Source of the DNA: Shewanella psychrotolerans
GTDB lineage: Bacteria; Pseudomonadota; Gammaproteobacteria; Enterobacterales; Shewanellaceae
DNA length: 64,000 nucleotides
Reading direction: 5' to 3'
Assembly (NCBI RefSeq): GCF_019457595.1
Contig: NZ_CP080419.1
Location: forward strand, 186,001-250,000
Each line of letters opens with the position of its first letter. Position 1 is the first letter of the stretch. The notes under the pieces are model-generated. The model worked only from the letters and a program-made list of their open reading frames with translations. It ran no database searches and had not been told where the DNA came from. Shown piece after piece: positions 14,431-25,082 of this stretch. The position numbers and the translations under genes are program-made.

Positions 14431-15411
14431 ATGAAAAACATAGCCATAATTGGCGCCAGTGGATACACTGGTGCGCAAATCACCTCATTAATTCAGGCCG
14501 ATGCCAACCTGGCAATACAAGGCCTATATGTATCTGAAAATAGTCTAGATAAAGGTAAAGCATTAGCTGAACTCTATCCTGTTTACAGCCATCTCAATAT
14601 GCCGTTACAACCTCTCTCTGAAGAGGCCAAAAATGCTATTGTTGCAGAGGCTGATGCCGTCGTTTTGGCGACCGATCACCAAGTGAGCTTACATTTGGCG
14701 GCTTGGTTTTATCAAAAGGAACTTACTGTTTTTGACTTGAGCGGTGCTTATCGGTTTGAAGACATTGCACAGTATCCTAAATGGTATGGCTTTGAGCATC
14801 AATATCCAGAGGTGCTATCCCAGGCAGTCTATGGCTTGGCAGAATGGAATCGTGATGCAATTGCAAAGAGCAAGATGATTGCTGTACCGGGTTGTTATCC
14901 AACTGCATCGCTAACGGCGCTTAAGCCATTAGCGGGATTAATCGGTGATAGCTTACCCGTTATAAATGCGGTTAGTGGTGTGACAGGGGCTGGTCGAAAA
15001 GCTCAGTTACACACCAGTTTTTGTGAAGTTAGCTTAACACCCTATGGTGTTTTAGGGCACAGGCATCAACCGGAGATCGCGACTCAGCTTGGACAGCAAG
15101 TTGTTTTCACCCCACATCTCGGAAATTTTAAGCGTGGTATTTTGGCTACAATAACGGTGCAACTGAAAGCCGGAACGACTGAGGCTGAGGTCATTCAGGC
15201 GTATAACGTCTACAATGAATCCGAGCTCGTTAACGTGTATCAAAATCAATTTCCTAAAGTGGATGATGTTGTACACACTCCTAATTGTTTATTGGGATGG
15301 AAATTCGACTCCGAGACTGGATACCTCGTCGTTGCTAGTGCTATCGACAACTTGATGAAAGGCGCAGCGAGTCAAGCGCATCAATGCATAAAGATTCATT
15401 TTAATTATTAA
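14431..15411 (+). CDS. argC: N-acetyl-gamma-glutamyl-phosphate reductase
   Basis: Third step of arginine synthesis: NADPH-dependent reduction of N-acetylglutamyl phosphate to the semialdehyde. The 326-residue protein has the dinucleotide motif GASGYTGAQ (8-16) and the catalytic cysteine C155 in AVPGCYPTA. The ATG at 14431 gives [11 protein letters not shown], the normal family start; a TTG two codons upstream is less likely. TAGAAG lies 9 bp before the ATG. It is the first gene of argCBFGH and would be repressed by ArgR with arginine. Confidence 0.96.
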   Translation: MKNIAIIGASGYTGAQITSLIQADANLAIQGLYVSENSLDKGKALAELYPVYSHLNMPLQPLSEEAKNAIVAEADAVVLATDHQVSLHLAAWFYQKELTVFDLSGAYRFEDIAQYPKWYGFEHQYPEVLSQAVYGLAEWNRDAIAKSKMIAVPGCYPTASLTALKPLAGLIGDSLPVINAVSGVTGAGRKAQLHTSFCEVSLTPYGVLGHRHQPEIATQLGQQVVFTPHLGNFKRGILATITVQLKAGTTEAEVIQAYNVYNESELVNVYQNQFPKVDDVVHTPNCLLGWKFDSETGYLVVASAIDNLMKGAASQAHQCIKIHFNY

Positions 15412-15435
15412 TCATCCCTTTTTGAGAGAGTAGTC

Positions 15436-16224
15436 ATGATGTCAGCAGATAAAAATACATTAGTACTCAAAGTTGGTGGTGCCCTAATGCAGTGTGAAAT
15501 GGGGATGGCACGTCTTATGGCGACGGCGTCAAACCTTATTAAAGCGGGGCAATCGGTTATTATGGTTCACGGTGGTGGATACTTGGTTGATGAGCAACTT
15601 GCTGCCAATGGTATGGAAACCGTCAAGCTTGATGGATTACGCGTCACGCCTGCTGAACAAGTGCCTATTGTCGTTGGAGCACTAGCGGGGACGTCGAACA
15701 AGATTTTGCAGGCTGCAGCAGTTAAGGCGGGTATCACTTGTGTGGGAATGAGCCTTGGCGACGGTGGTATTGTTTCTGCTCATATAAAGGATGAACAACT
15801 TGGCTTTGTTGGTGAGGTGTCTCCTAAAGATCCAACTTATTTGAATTTCGTATTGTCGCAAGGTTGGATGCCTATTGTTAGTTCTATAGCGATAGATGAG
15901 TTAGGGCAATTATTAAACGTGAACGCCGATCAGGCCGCAACGGTGTTAGCTAAGCTAGTGAATGGTAAGTTAGTGCTACTGTCTGATGTGAGTGGAGTAT
16001 TAGATGGAAAGGGGAAGCTAATCACTTCGCTCACTAAATCCCATGCTGATGAGCTGACGAAGCTGGGTGTTATCGATAAAGGTATGAAGGTTAAAGTTGA
16101 GGCTGCATTAGAGGTAGCTCAATGGTTGGGGCAAGCGGTACAGGTTGCCTCATGGCGCGATGCTGAACAGCTTGCAGCGTTAGAGAGAGGCGAAGCCATA
16201 GGTACCCAAGTGCAGCCGCAGTAA
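15436..16224 (+). CDS. argB: Acetylglutamate kinase
   Basis: This 262-residue cytoplasmic amino-acid kinase phosphorylates N-acetylglutamate. Signatures are the N-terminal LVLKVGGALMQ, the glycine-rich MVHGGGYLVDEQL, NVNADQAATVLAKL and the C-terminal KGMKVKVEAALEVAQ. The ATG is doubled (15436 and 15439) after GAGAGAG; either codon could be used and the product differs by one Met. It follows argC by 24 bp. Confidence 0.96.
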   Translation: MMSADKNTLVLKVGGALMQCEMGMARLMATASNLIKAGQSVIMVHGGGYLVDEQLAANGMETVKLDGLRVTPAEQVPIVVGALAGTSNKILQAAAVKAGITCVGMSLGDGGIVSAHIKDEQLGFVGEVSPKDPTYLNFVLSQGWMPIVSSIAIDELGQLLNVNADQAATVLAKLVNGKLVLLSDVSGVLDGKGKLITSLTKSHADELTKLGVIDKGMKVKVEAALEVAQWLGQAVQVASWRDAEQLAALERGEAIGTQVQPQ

Positions 16225-16249
16225 ATTATAATTTTTCAGGAGTAGATTA

Positions 16250-17155
16250 ATGAATCACTTATTATCGATTAAAGAGCTTAGCCAGCAGCAATTGATTGAC
16301 CTGCTAACGTTAGCAAAGCAGATCAAAGCCAAGCCTAGTGAATACCGCAAGGCATTAGATGGTAAAAGCGTCGTGATGTTATTCGAGAAGCCTTCATTAA
16401 GAACTCGTGTAAGTTTTGATATTGGAATCAATAAACTGGGCGGTCATTGTCTTTATTTAGATCAACAGAATGGGGCTTTAGGTAAGCGTGAACCTGTGTC
16501 TGATTTTGCGGCAAACATCTCTTGTTGGGCCGATGCTATTGTTGCCAGAACTTTCGCTCATTCTACTGTTGAGCAGTTAGCTGAACATGGCAGCGTGCCA
16601 GTGATTAATGCACTCTCAGATATGTATCATCCCTGTCAGGGGTTGGCTGATTTTTTGACTTTGTCAGAACAGTTTGATGATGTTAGTAAGGTTAAATTAG
16701 CTTATGTTGGTGATGGTAATAACGTGACTCATTCACTGATGTATGGTGCCGCATTACTTGGCGCAACGATGACAGTTGTTTGTCCTCAAGGGCATTTCCC
16801 CGACGGAAAGGTCGTGCTTGAAGCTCAAGAGATCGCGGCGGCCCACGGTGGTCAGCTCATTTTGACGTCCGACATTGAGCAGCTTGAAGGTCATGATGCC
16901 ATTTATACTGATACGTGGATCTCTATGGGTGACAATGCTAGTTTGGATGAGATAAAAGCTAAATTTGATCCTTACCAAGTAGATCAAGCTTTGATGGACA
17001 AAGCAGGGGCTAAATATTTCATGCATTGTTTGCCTGCATATCGCGGTGTAGAAGTGACTGCGGAAGTGGTCGACGGTGAAGGCTCATTGATTCTGCAACA
17101 GGCTGAAAATCGTATGCATGCACAGAATGCCGTTTTAGTAACCTTATTAAGTTAA
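16250..17155 (+). CDS. argF: Ornithine carbamoyltransferase
   Basis: This 301-residue enzyme makes citrulline from ornithine and carbamoyl phosphate. The carbamoyl-phosphate site is PSLRTR (48-53), the variant with Ser-Leu in place of the more common Ser-Thr. HPCQ (127-130), the ornithine-binding SMG loop in DTWISMG (221-227) and HCLPAYRG (259-266) are present. The SMG loop supports ornithine rather than N-acetyl- or N-succinylornithine as substrate. The ribosome site AGGAG precedes the ATG. It lies between argB and argG. Confidence 0.95.
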   Translation: MNHLLSIKELSQQQLIDLLTLAKQIKAKPSEYRKALDGKSVVMLFEKPSLRTRVSFDIGINKLGGHCLYLDQQNGALGKREPVSDFAANISCWADAIVARTFAHSTVEQLAEHGSVPVINALSDMYHPCQGLADFLTLSEQFDDVSKVKLAYVGDGNNVTHSLMYGAALLGATMTVVCPQGHFPDGKVVLEAQEIAAAHGGQLILTSDIEQLEGHDAIYTDTWISMGDNASLDEIKAKFDPYQVDQALMDKAGAKYFMHCLPAYRGVEVTAEVVDGEGSLILQQAENRMHAQNAVLVTLLS

Positions 17156-17219
17156 CCATATAGTCAAGATACAATATTGAATGCAGTGGCGTTCATCGAA
17201 ATTTATTAGGAAACAAGAA

Positions 17220-18440
17220 ATGTCTATTGAAGCTAAAAAATCAGTAAAAAAAGTGGTATTAGCCTACTCTGGTGGTTTGGATACCTCGGCAATTATTCCA
17301 TGGTTAAAAGAAACCTATGATGACTGTGAAATTGTGGCTTTCTGTGCTGATGTTGGCCAGGGAGCTGCAGAGTTAGAAGGTTTACATGAAAAGGCGATAT
17401 CCTCTGGTGCATCTGAATGCTATATCGTCGATTTAAAAGAGGAGCTGGTGGCGGATTATATCTATCCCACTATCGCTACTGGTGCGATTTATGAAGGGAC
17501 TTATCTACTGGGCACCTCAATGGCACGACCTATTATTGCCAAAGCTCAGGTAGAAGTCGCACGTAAAGTGGGTGCCGATGCTGTGTGTCATGGCTGTACA
17601 GGGAAAGGGAATGATCAGGTTCGTTTTGAAGGTTGCTTTGCGGCACTTGCACCCGATTTAACCGTTATTGCACCTTGGCGTGAATGGGAGATGGTCAGCC
17701 GTGAAGACCTGCTTGATTATCTGGCAGAAAGAAATATTGCTACCACAGCTTCAGCGACCAAAATTTACAGCCGTGACGCTAACGCTTGGCACATTTCTCA
17801 TGAAGGTGGCGAGTTAGAAGATCCTTGGAATGAGCCAAGTAAAGGTGTCTGGACTATGACTGTAGCACCAGAAGATGCACCTAATGAGCCAGAATACGTG
17901 TCGCTTGAAATCGAAGCCGGCCGGGTAACTAAAGTCAATGGTGAAGCATTATCACCCTACGAAGCCTTGATGACACTTAATGATATTGCTGGGGCCCATG
18001 GTGTTGGGCGCATCGATATTACCGAAAACCGCTTAGTTGGTATGAAGTCTCGTGGCTGTTATGAAACTCCCGGTGGCACAGTGATGTTTGCTGCTTTGCG
18101 TGCGATTGAAGAGTTGGTTTTAGACAAAACTAGCCGCGAATGGCGTGAGCAGATTGGAGCCAAAATGGCTCACCTTGTTTATGATGGCCGTTGGTTTACG
18201 CCTTTGTGTGAATCATTGATTGGCGCATCAGAGCCATTAGCTAAGCTAGTTAACGGTGAGGTTGTTGTTAAGTTGTATAAAGGGCAGGCGCAAGCAGTTA
18301 AAAAGCGTTCGCCAAATAGCTTATATTCTGAAGCTTTTGCAACCTTTGGTGCTGACGATGTATATAACCAAAAAGATGCTGAAGGCTTTATCCGTTTGTA
18401 CTCTTTGGCTAGTCGTATTCGAGCATTAAACGCGAAGTAA
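17220..18440 (+). CDS. argG: Argininosuccinate synthase
   Basis: This 406-residue ATP-dependent ligase joins citrulline and aspartate. The PP-loop AYSGGLDTS is at 15-23, and [33 protein letters not shown] and the C-terminal [10 protein letters not shown] are characteristic. The start was moved to ATG 17220 because AGGA sits 8 bp upstream and [19 protein letters not shown] is the family N-terminus; the upstream in-frame ATG (17181) adds 13 unsupported residues. It is 64 bp after argF, and a hairpin separates it from argH. Confidence 0.96.
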   Translation: MSIEAKKSVKKVVLAYSGGLDTSAIIPWLKETYDDCEIVAFCADVGQGAAELEGLHEKAISSGASECYIVDLKEELVADYIYPTIATGAIYEGTYLLGTSMARPIIAKAQVEVARKVGADAVCHGCTGKGNDQVRFEGCFAALAPDLTVIAPWREWEMVSREDLLDYLAERNIATTASATKIYSRDANAWHISHEGGELEDPWNEPSKGVWTMTVAPEDAPNEPEYVSLEIEAGRVTKVNGEALSPYEALMTLNDIAGAHGVGRIDITENRLVGMKSRGCYETPGGTVMFAALRAIEELVLDKTSREWREQIGAKMAHLVYDGRWFTPLCESLIGASEPLAKLVNGEVVVKLYKGQAQAVKKRSPNSLYSEAFATFGADDVYNQKDAEGFIRLYSLASRIRALNAK

Positions 18441-18460
18441 TTTCAGTATCACAGTTTAGT

Positions 18461-18490
18461 AAGGGGCGTGATTCGCCCCTTAATTTTTTA
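18461..18490 (+). terminator. Hairpin terminator/attenuator between argG and argH
   Basis: AAGGGGCG (18461-18468) and CGCCCCTT (18474-18481) enclose TGATT and are followed by AATTTTTTA. It resembles an intrinsic terminator but sits inside the arg gene run, so it probably lowers argH expression or stabilises the upstream mRNA rather than ending the operon. Confidence 0.65.
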
Positions 18491-18525
18491 GAATCAAAGC
18501 GTATTGGATTAAAGAGGATTTCGAG

Positions 18526-19887
18526 ATGGCGTTATGGGGTGGAAGGTTTACTCAAGAAAGCAGCGCACTGTTTAAGCTTTTTAATGATTCGTTACCCGTC
18601 GATTATCGTTTGATCGAAGAGGATATTATTGGCTCTATCGCTTGGGCTGATGCGATCACCTCGGTTGGCATTCTGACTGACGTTGAATGTGTTGAATTGA
18701 AAAGCGCACTGAACCAACTGCTTGGTGAGGTTAAAGATAAACCTGAGTTGATATTAGCGTCAGGTGCTGAAGATATTCATAGTTTCGTTGAGCAGTCACT
18801 TATCGCTAAGGTCGGCGACCTAGGTAAGAAGTTACACACTGGGCGTTCGCGTAACGATCAGGTGGCAACGGATCTTAAGCTATGGTGTAAAAAAGAGGGC
18901 CAAGCTTTACTGGCTTTATTAGGTAAGTTGAGAACAGCGCTGCTTGAACTTACTGAGCGTGAGTTAGATGCTGTGATGCCAGGTTATACCCACCTTCAAC
19001 GTGCTCAACCTGTAGCATTTGGCCATTGGTGCTTAGCCTATGTTGAGATGTTTGAACGTGATATTAGTCGTTTAGAAGATGCATTAAAGCGCGCCGATAC
19101 CTGTCCACTTGGAACCGGTGCTCTTGCTGGTACAGCTTATCCTATGGATCGGTATGCATTGGCTAAGTCACTAGGTTTTGGCGCGCCAACACTAAACAGC
19201 TTAGATACAGTATCGGATAGAGACCATGTCATTGAGTTATGTAGTGATGCATCCATTAGCATGATGCATCTCAGCCGCATGGCTGAAGACCTTATTTTCT
19301 TTAATAGTGGTGAAGCTGGGTTTATTGAACTTGATGATCAGGTTACGTCTGGCTCATCCCTGATGCCACAAAAGAAAAACCCAGATGCATTAGAGCTGAT
19401 CCGTGGTAAGACTGGCCGTGTTTATGGCAGTTTAGTCGGTATTCTAACAACGATGAAAGCCCTGCCTCTGGCATACAATAAAGATATGCAGGAAGACAAA
19501 GAGGGTTTATTCGATGTGATGGATAGCTGGGCTATCTGTCTCGAAATGGCGGCATTGGTGTTATCGGGCTTGAAGGTCAATCGTGAGAATACTTTGCGAG
19601 CAGCTCAGCAAGGCTATGCAAACTCTACTGAACTTGCAGACTATTTAGTTGCGAAAGGGATGCCTTTTAGAGAAGCGCATCATGTGGTTGGCGAAGTCGT
19701 GGTTGCAGCTATTGCCCAGAAAAAACCGATCGAAGAGTTTGAGTTAGCAACGTTAAAAACCTTTGCCGCGGTGATTGAGCAAGATGTTTATGATTGTTTA
19801 ACTATCGACTCCTGTTTAGCTAAACGCGAAGCGTTAGGTGGTACCTCTTTGCCACAAGTCAAAGCGGCGTTGAGTGCAAAGTTATAA
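18526..19887 (+). CDS. argH: Argininosuccinate lyase
   Basis: The last arginine step splits argininosuccinate into arginine and fumarate. The 453-residue protein has [12 protein letters not shown] (105-116), [10 protein letters not shown] (153-162) and the fumarase-superfamily signature [12 protein letters not shown] (276-287) with the catalytic serine. It ends normally (E. coli 457 residues) and has no C-terminal acetyltransferase, unlike the ArgH-ArgA fusions of some marine gammaproteobacteria. GAGGA precedes the ATG. Confidence 0.97.
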   Translation: MALWGGRFTQESSALFKLFNDSLPVDYRLIEEDIIGSIAWADAITSVGILTDVECVELKSALNQLLGEVKDKPELILASGAEDIHSFVEQSLIAKVGDLGKKLHTGRSRNDQVATDLKLWCKKEGQALLALLGKLRTALLELTERELDAVMPGYTHLQRAQPVAFGHWCLAYVEMFERDISRLEDALKRADTCPLGTGALAGTAYPMDRYALAKSLGFGAPTLNSLDTVSDRDHVIELCSDASISMMHLSRMAEDLIFFNSGEAGFIELDDQVTSGSSLMPQKKNPDALELIRGKTGRVYGSLVGILTTMKALPLAYNKDMQEDKEGLFDVMDSWAICLEMAALVLSGLKVNRENTLRAAQQGYANSTELADYLVAKGMPFREAHHVVGEVVVAAIAQKKPIEEFELATLKTFAAVIEQDVYDCLTIDSCLAKREALGGTSLPQVKAALSAKL

Positions 19888-19931
19888 AGATCGTTTTGGG
19901 AGTAGAGGCTAGTCTCTATTTTTATTGAATA

Positions 19932-19957
19932 AAAAACCTGCAGTTGCAGGTTTTTTT
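19932..19957. terminator. Bidirectional terminator between argH and mrcA
   Basis: AAAAACCTGCA and TGCAGGTTTTT pair around GT, with A residues on one side and T residues on the other, so it can act for both convergent genes. It lies 45 bp after the argH stop and about 140 bp beyond the mrcA stop. Confidence 0.85.
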
Positions 19958-20097
19958 GTGGTTGATTCTTGATCGCATCAAAATTTTGGCGTTTGAATTT
20001 GGCTGTAAAACACCCCAATAAGCTGGTTTTACTCTTGGTTATCACGCTTCATCAAGGGGCTTGAACTGCTCATAAAATGTCATTGATGCAGTCATCA

Positions 20098-22629
20098 TTA
20101 TTGAAATAACTCTTCAACTGGGTCATCAATAAATATATCTCCCTGTTCTTCTGGTTGGGTGACGAACTCTTCAGGTTCTGTACCGCTAATGAAGTATTCA
20201 AAGGCACTAGTATGATCGGTTTTACGGCTAAGTTTGCCAGTGGCTAAATCTATCCGAGCAGATACAATTCCTTCTGGTGGTTGAGTCGGAGTTTGTGGAG
20301 TACCAGCTAGCGCATTTTTCATAAATTCGTTCCAGCCAGGACCTGCGGTTTTAGCACCCGCTTCAGCCCCCGATATCTGATCTTTTGCGCCATTAGTGTT
20401 CCAAGCCGTGCGGCCAAGTTCCTGACTATGATCATCAAAACCAACCCATACAGTTGTCGCTAATTTGGGATTAAAACCACTAAACCAAGTATCTCTCGAT
20501 TCGTTAGTCGTCCCCGTTTTACCCGCGATATCGCGGCGATTAACGACGCGTGCAGCTCGCCACGCGGTGCCGTTCCAGCCTGTACCTTTACTCCAATCAC
20601 CGCCGCCCCAGATAACACTTTTTAGTGCTTCGGTGATGAGAAAAGCGGTTTGCTCTGAAATGACTCGCTCACCATGGCGAGCATCAATTGAACAGTTATT
20701 GTCGCTAGCTTCAGCTGTAGTTTGCGTCTGTTCTGGAAACTCATTGGCCATTGCTGCAAATGGATCTGCTTTAGGTGGTTCAACAGTTACAGGAGTACAG
20801 GCGAGAGTGGGATTTGCCTGTTCAATAATTTGTTGATAAGCATTTTCAACATGGTCGATGAAATAAGGTTCCACCTTATAACCCCCGTTGGCAAATACTG
20901 AAAATGCAGTGACCACTTGCAGCGGTGTCACCGATGCGGAGCCTAGCGCAAGAGATTCGTTTTTGGGGAGATCTGCTCTATCGAAACCAAATTTTACCAG
21001 CGTATCAATAGCGGTATCCAAGCCTGTATAACGCATCGCTCGTACAGACATAACGTTAATTGACTGGGCTAAGCCAACTCGTAAACGGGTTGGGCCTGTA
21101 TATCTATCTGGTGAGTTCTTTGGACGCCATGCTGTACCTTGGCTTATATCGGCATTGTTGATCGGCGCATTATTAATGAGAGTGGCGAGCGTATAGCCTT
21201 TTTCTAATGCCGCCGTATAAATGAATGGTTTAATATTCGATCCAAGCTGACGTTTAGCTTGAGTTACACGGTTATATTGGCTGGTATGGAAACTATAGCC
21301 GCCAACCAAGGTTTTGATTGAACCATTGTGGGGATCAAGCGACACGATAGCGCTTGCGACCTGAGGAATCTGTGCCAGTTGCCATATATTGCCATTGTGC
21401 CTGATCCAAATTTGTTCACCAGCCGTAACCACATCAGCGGCGAGTTTTGGCGCGCGCCCCTGACGTTGATTGGAAATGAATTTTCTTGCCCAGTTGAGGC
21501 CTTCCCACTCAAGCGTGATTAGTTCACCTTTATCGGTAAGCACTTGTGCACTCTGCTCTGCTACAGACATAACCGCAGCAGGTTCTAACCCTTGAAAACC
21601 CTGGGTGGCGTTGAGTTTAGCGATAATGTCTTTTGTTTCTGGAGGTTGTGACTCCCACAGCACCTTAGTAGGACCGCGGTATCCATGCCTTTCATCATAG
21701 GCATAAACATTATCTCGCAGAGCTTGTTGAGCATACTGCTGTAGCGTTGAATCAATGGTTGTATAGACGTTATAACCACCTGTGTAGGCTTCCTCTTCAC
21801 CGAACTTATCAACCATATAGTCTCGAGCCATCTCTGAGATATATGGCGCATATAGTTCGATTTCAGCGCCATGATATTTAGCGGTGATAGGAGCCGTAAT
21901 CGCTTCTTGATATTCTGCCTCGGTAATATTTTCCTTTTCCAGCATTCTGCTAAGTACCCAGTTGCGTCGATTCATGGCTCTGGCTGGGTTTCTAATTGGG
22001 TTTGCTGCTGACGGTGCTTGTGGCAATCCAGCGATCATTGCCATTTCTGGTAAAGTAAGCTGTTCGAGCTCTTTACCGTAATAAACTTGTGCAGCAGCAC
22101 CAACACCGTAGGCGCGATTACCTAAAAATGAGCGGTTGAGATAGAGGGTTAAGATCTCTTTCTTGCTCAGGGCCTTTTCTATCTTAAGCGCTAAAAATAT
22201 CTCTTTGATTTTTCGAATATAAGTTTTTTCTCTAGAGAGGAAAAAACCGCGAGCAACCTGCTGGGTGATGGTACTGGCACCTTGGCTCTTTTTTCCCGTT
22301 GTAGCTAGAATAACCGCAGCACGAATGATGCCTATCGGATCTATCCCTTTGTGTTCAAAGAAACGCGCATCTTCAGTGTCAAGTACAGCGTTGATAAGTT
22401 GTGATGGAACTTGTTCATATTCAACGGGAATACGACGTTTTTCACCAAACTGAGAAATCAATTTTCCATCAGCGCTATAAATACGTAGAGGTGTTTGTAA
22501 TTTAACCGTTTTTAGAGTGGTTACATCGGGGAGTTCTGGAAGCACATAAAAATATGCCGCAGCAATTGCACCAATCCCTAAAAGAGCTAGGCTAAATAGA
22601 GCGATGGTAATACGTTTGAACCACTTCAC
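20098..22629 (-). CDS. mrcA: Penicillin-binding protein 1A
   Basis: A bifunctional class A PBP (843 residues from the chosen start) that polymerises and cross-links peptidoglycan at the inner membrane. After a membrane anchor (about 7-30), the GT51 domain carries the catalytic Glu in DTEDARFFEHKG (about 84-95). An OB-like insert follows. The transpeptidase domain has SNIK (464-467), SIN (523-525) and KTG (704-706). I chose the GTG at 22629 because GGAA lies 8-11 bp upstream and MKWFKRI is the usual N-terminus; the longer frame to 22746 adds 39 hydrophobic residues of no family value. LpoA, encoded at 38798-36948, is its expected activator. Confidence 0.95.
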   Translation of the reverse strand: MKWFKRITIALFSLALLGIGAIAAAYFYVLPELPDVTTLKTVKLQTPLRIYSADGKLISQFGEKRRIPVEYEQVPSQLINAVLDTEDARFFEHKGIDPIGIIRAAVILATTGKKSQGASTITQQVARGFFLSREKTYIRKIKEIFLALKIEKALSKKEILTLYLNRSFLGNRAYGVGAAAQVYYGKELEQLTLPEMAMIAGLPQAPSAANPIRNPARAMNRRNWVLSRMLEKENITEAEYQEAITAPITAKYHGAEIELYAPYISEMARDYMVDKFGEEEAYTGGYNVYTTIDSTLQQYAQQALRDNVYAYDERHGYRGPTKVLWESQPPETKDIIAKLNATQGFQGLEPAAVMSVAEQSAQVLTDKGELITLEWEGLNWARKFISNQRQGRAPKLAADVVTAGEQIWIRHNGNIWQLAQIPQVASAIVSLDPHNGSIKTLVGGYSFHTSQYNRVTQAKRQLGSNIKPFIYTAALEKGYTLATLINNAPINNADISQGTAWRPKNSPDRYTGPTRLRVGLAQSINVMSVRAMRYTGLDTAIDTLVKFGFDRADLPKNESLALGSASVTPLQVVTAFSVFANGGYKVEPYFIDHVENAYQQIIEQANPTLACTPVTVEPPKADPFAAMANEFPEQTQTTAEASDNNCSIDARHGERVISEQTAFLITEALKSVIWGGGDWSKGTGWNGTAWRAARVVNRRDIAGKTGTTNESRDTWFSGFNPKLATTVWVGFDDHSQELGRTAWNTNGAKDQISGAEAGAKTAGPGWNEFMKNALAGTPQTPTQPPEGIVSARIDLATGKLSRKTDHTSAFEYFISGTEPEEFVTQPEEQGDIFIDDPVEELFQ

Positions 22630-22813
22630 TAGATTATTCCAATAAATATAGCAGGCACAACAGTATATAAGGCGAGTGGCTATTGGTGAAGTAAAAATGG
22701 TTGTCAAAAAAATGGCAATTGTAAAAGTTATAAACATTTTGTACAAATATCTATAACGAGTTGATTTTGTGCTAATCTAATTCCTGAAACTATAACAAAA
22801 GTGACAATTGACT

Positions 22814-23893
22814 ATGCTTTCAAATTTATGGAAGCGTCAGGCTCCGCAGATGGTTGGGATCGATATTGGTTCCCATGAAATAAAAGCAATACTGCTGAGT
22901 AAGACTGCTGATGGTTATAAAATATTGAGTCATGCATCAGCGCCGGTGAAAAAGGGCGCTGTCAATGATCATGAAATACGAGATGTTGATGCCGTTTTAG
23001 AGTCGTTAAAGTTGATTAAGCGTGCATTACCTAAAACGGTTAAATATGCAGCAGCTGCGGTTTCTGGCTCAGCTGTGATGACCAAAGTTATTTATATGGA
23101 TGCTGCGTTGAGTGAAGAGGAGATGGAAACTCAGATTGAGATTGAGGCTGATAATCTCATTCCATATTCACTCGATGAGGTGAGTATCGATTTCGAAACC
23201 CTCAATGTTAACAGTACCGACGCTTCTAAAGTGGATGTACTGCTCAGTGCATGTCGAACTGAAAATATTGATGCTCGAGTCGATAGTCTCGACGAGATTA
23301 ACCTAGAGACAAAAGTGGTCGATGTTGAAGGTTACGCTTTAGGTCGTTCATTTGAACTTATTGCATCACAATTGCCTGATGGTGCTGAAAATAAAATTGT
23401 CGCCTTAGTTGATATCGGTGCCAATATGACCACATTTGCGGTTGTTGAAAAAGGGGATACGACCTTTATTAGAGAGCAGGCTTTTGGTGGTGAGCAGTTT
23501 ACTCAGTCTATTTTGTCATTTTATGGTATGTCCCATGAGCAGGCTGAAAAGGCCAAACTTGAAGGCGATCTGCCTCGTAACTATATGTTTGAAGTGTTAT
23601 CGCCCTTTCAGACACAGTTATTACAACAAATAAAAAGAACGTTGCAGATTTACTGCACTTCAAGTGGTAGAGATAAAGTTGATCATATCGTGTTATGCGG
23701 TGGCACCTCTAAGCTCGAAGGCATGGCAAATCTATTGACCAATGAACTCGGTGTTCACGCCACCATAGCTGATCCGTTCTTAGGCTGTTTGCATGCTGAT
23801 GAAGAGGTAAAAACTCATCTGCAACCCAATATTAATAAATACATGGTTGCGTGTGGATTAGCGCTGAGGAGTTACTCTCAATGGCGAACATAA
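22814..23893 (+). CDS. pilM: Type IV pilus assembly protein PilM
   Basis: This 359-residue cytoplasmic actin-like ATPase binds the PilN N-terminus and links the pilus alignment complex to the motor. Actin-fold motifs are VGIDIGSHEIKAI near the N-terminus, VALVDIGANMTTFAVV in the middle and VLCGGTSKLEGM near the C-terminus. I chose ATG 22814; a TTG two codons upstream is possible. pilN begins 13 bp before the pilM stop. It heads pilMNOPQ and diverges from mrcA, an arrangement shared with Pseudomonas and E. coli relatives. Confidence 0.95.
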   Translation: MLSNLWKRQAPQMVGIDIGSHEIKAILLSKTADGYKILSHASAPVKKGAVNDHEIRDVDAVLESLKLIKRALPKTVKYAAAAVSGSAVMTKVIYMDAALSEEEMETQIEIEADNLIPYSLDEVSIDFETLNVNSTDASKVDVLLSACRTENIDARVDSLDEINLETKVVDVEGYALGRSFELIASQLPDGAENKIVALVDIGANMTTFAVVEKGDTTFIREQAFGGEQFTQSILSFYGMSHEQAEKAKLEGDLPRNYMFEVLSPFQTQLLQQIKRTLQIYCTSSGRDKVDHIVLCGGTSKLEGMANLLTNELGVHATIADPFLGCLHADEEVKTHLQPNINKYMVACGLALRSYSQWRT

Positions 23894-24462
23894 ACCTATT
23901 ACCTTGGCGGGAAGAGGCTCGAGAAAAGCAGAAACGTGATTATCTTGGGATATTGGCAGCTGTTTTTATTGGTGCATCAATAATCGTTTATTTAGCGCTT
24001 ACCGCTATTGATATGATGCTCGAAGAGCAACGCGGCAGAAATGCTTATCTTCAGTCTGAAATTCAATTATTAGAAAAGCAGATTGCTGAAATTAAATTAA
24101 TACGTGAACGTAAGAAAGATATTGAGCGCCGAACCGAGATTATTCTGAATTTACAGCAGGCTCGAAATTTACCTACTCATGTTTTAGATGAGCTGGTACG
24201 CATAGTGCCGCCTGGAATATACCTTTCTAGCATTGAGAAAAAGGGCAGTTTACTTTGGATTGAAGGGCGCAGTGAATCAAATAATAATGTCGCGAACATG
24301 ATGCGTAAGGTCAAATCTTCTTTATGGCTACATGACCCCAATATGCGTTCGATTGTTTCTCAAAATGACGAAATGCGCCAACTACAACGATTTAGTTTAC
24401 GAGTTTCTATTGGTGACGAGAGTGTAGACAGCAATCAGGCTGTTGAAGGAGCGAGCAAATGA
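23881..24462 (+). CDS. pilN: Type IV pilus assembly protein PilN
   Basis: This 193-residue inner-membrane protein begins MANINLLPWREE, the conserved peptide that docks into PilM. One membrane segment follows at about 20-42, then a coiled coil and a ferredoxin-like periplasmic domain. The ATG at 23881 lies inside pilM, so the genes overlap by 13 bp; the frame extends further upstream but the LLPWRE motif fixes the start. It overlaps pilO by 4 bp. Confidence 0.95.
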   Translation: MANINLLPWREEAREKQKRDYLGILAAVFIGASIIVYLALTAIDMMLEEQRGRNAYLQSEIQLLEKQIAEIKLIRERKKDIERRTEIILNLQQARNLPTHVLDELVRIVPPGIYLSSIEKKGSLLWIEGRSESNNNVANMMRKVKSSLWLHDPNMRSIVSQNDEMRQLQRFSLRVSIGDESVDSNQAVEGASK

Positions 24463-25082
24463 AACTCGACCTAAGTCAATTTAATGATATCGATTTTGAA
24501 AATATCGGTGGTTGGCCTGCTCAAGTAAAGACCGTATTCGCGCTCTTTTTAGCAATCCTAATTTTTATTGCCAGTTATTTCTTGTTTGTTTCTGATGCAA
24601 TCGATACCTTAAACGTCGAACAAAATAAAGAAGTCACCTTGCGAGATGATTTTAAAGCGAAATATCAATTAGCAGCTAACCTTAAATTGTATCGAGAGCA
24701 ACTAGCGGTCATGGAAGTGCAGTTTGCCGAGCTTCTAAAAATGTTGCCATCGCAAAATGAGATGCCGGGATTGTTAGACGACCTTACATTTGTTGCGACG
24801 GATTCAGGTTTAGGTATACAGAGCTTAGAGTGGCAAGAGGAAATTCAGCGAGACTTCTATATTGAGTTTCCCATTAGTATGGCCGTTACTGGCGAATATC
24901 ATGAGATGGGACAGTTGGTGAGTGAAGTCGCGAAATTACCTCGAATTGTTAGCTTGCATGATTTTGTTATTAAAAGAAGCGATAAAGGTAGTTTGGCGAT
25001 GGAAATTCTAGCCAAGACTTATCGTTTTAAAGAGGGGGCACAGTTACCTGCTGAGAAGAATACAAAGGGGGCTAAGAAATGA
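24459..25082 (+). CDS. pilO: Type IV pilus assembly protein PilO
   Basis: This 207-residue partner of PilN in the inner-membrane alignment subcomplex has a short cytoplasmic N-terminus (with NIGGWPAQVK), one membrane segment (about 26-47), a coiled coil and a C-terminal ferredoxin-like fold. It overlaps pilN and pilP by 4 bp each, so the four genes are tightly coupled. Confidence 0.94.
   Translation: MKLDLSQFNDIDFENIGGWPAQVKTVFALFLAILIFIASYFLFVSDAIDTLNVEQNKEVTLRDDFKAKYQLAANLKLYREQLAVMEVQFAELLKMLPSQNEMPGLLDDLTFVATDSGLGIQSLEWQEEIQRDFYIEFPISMAVTGEYHEMGQLVSEVAKLPRIVSLHDFVIKRSDKGSLAMEILAKTYRFKEGAQLPAEKNTKGAKK

Noticed and set aside
18526-19887. ArgH-ArgA fusion as in some marine gammaproteobacteria
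   Set aside because: The protein ends at 453 residues, the normal lyase length, with no acetyltransferase domain.
22630-22746. N-terminal 39-residue extension of PBP1A
   Set aside because: The GTG at 22629 has a ribosome site and gives the usual MKWFKRI start; the extension is probably the divergent promoter region.
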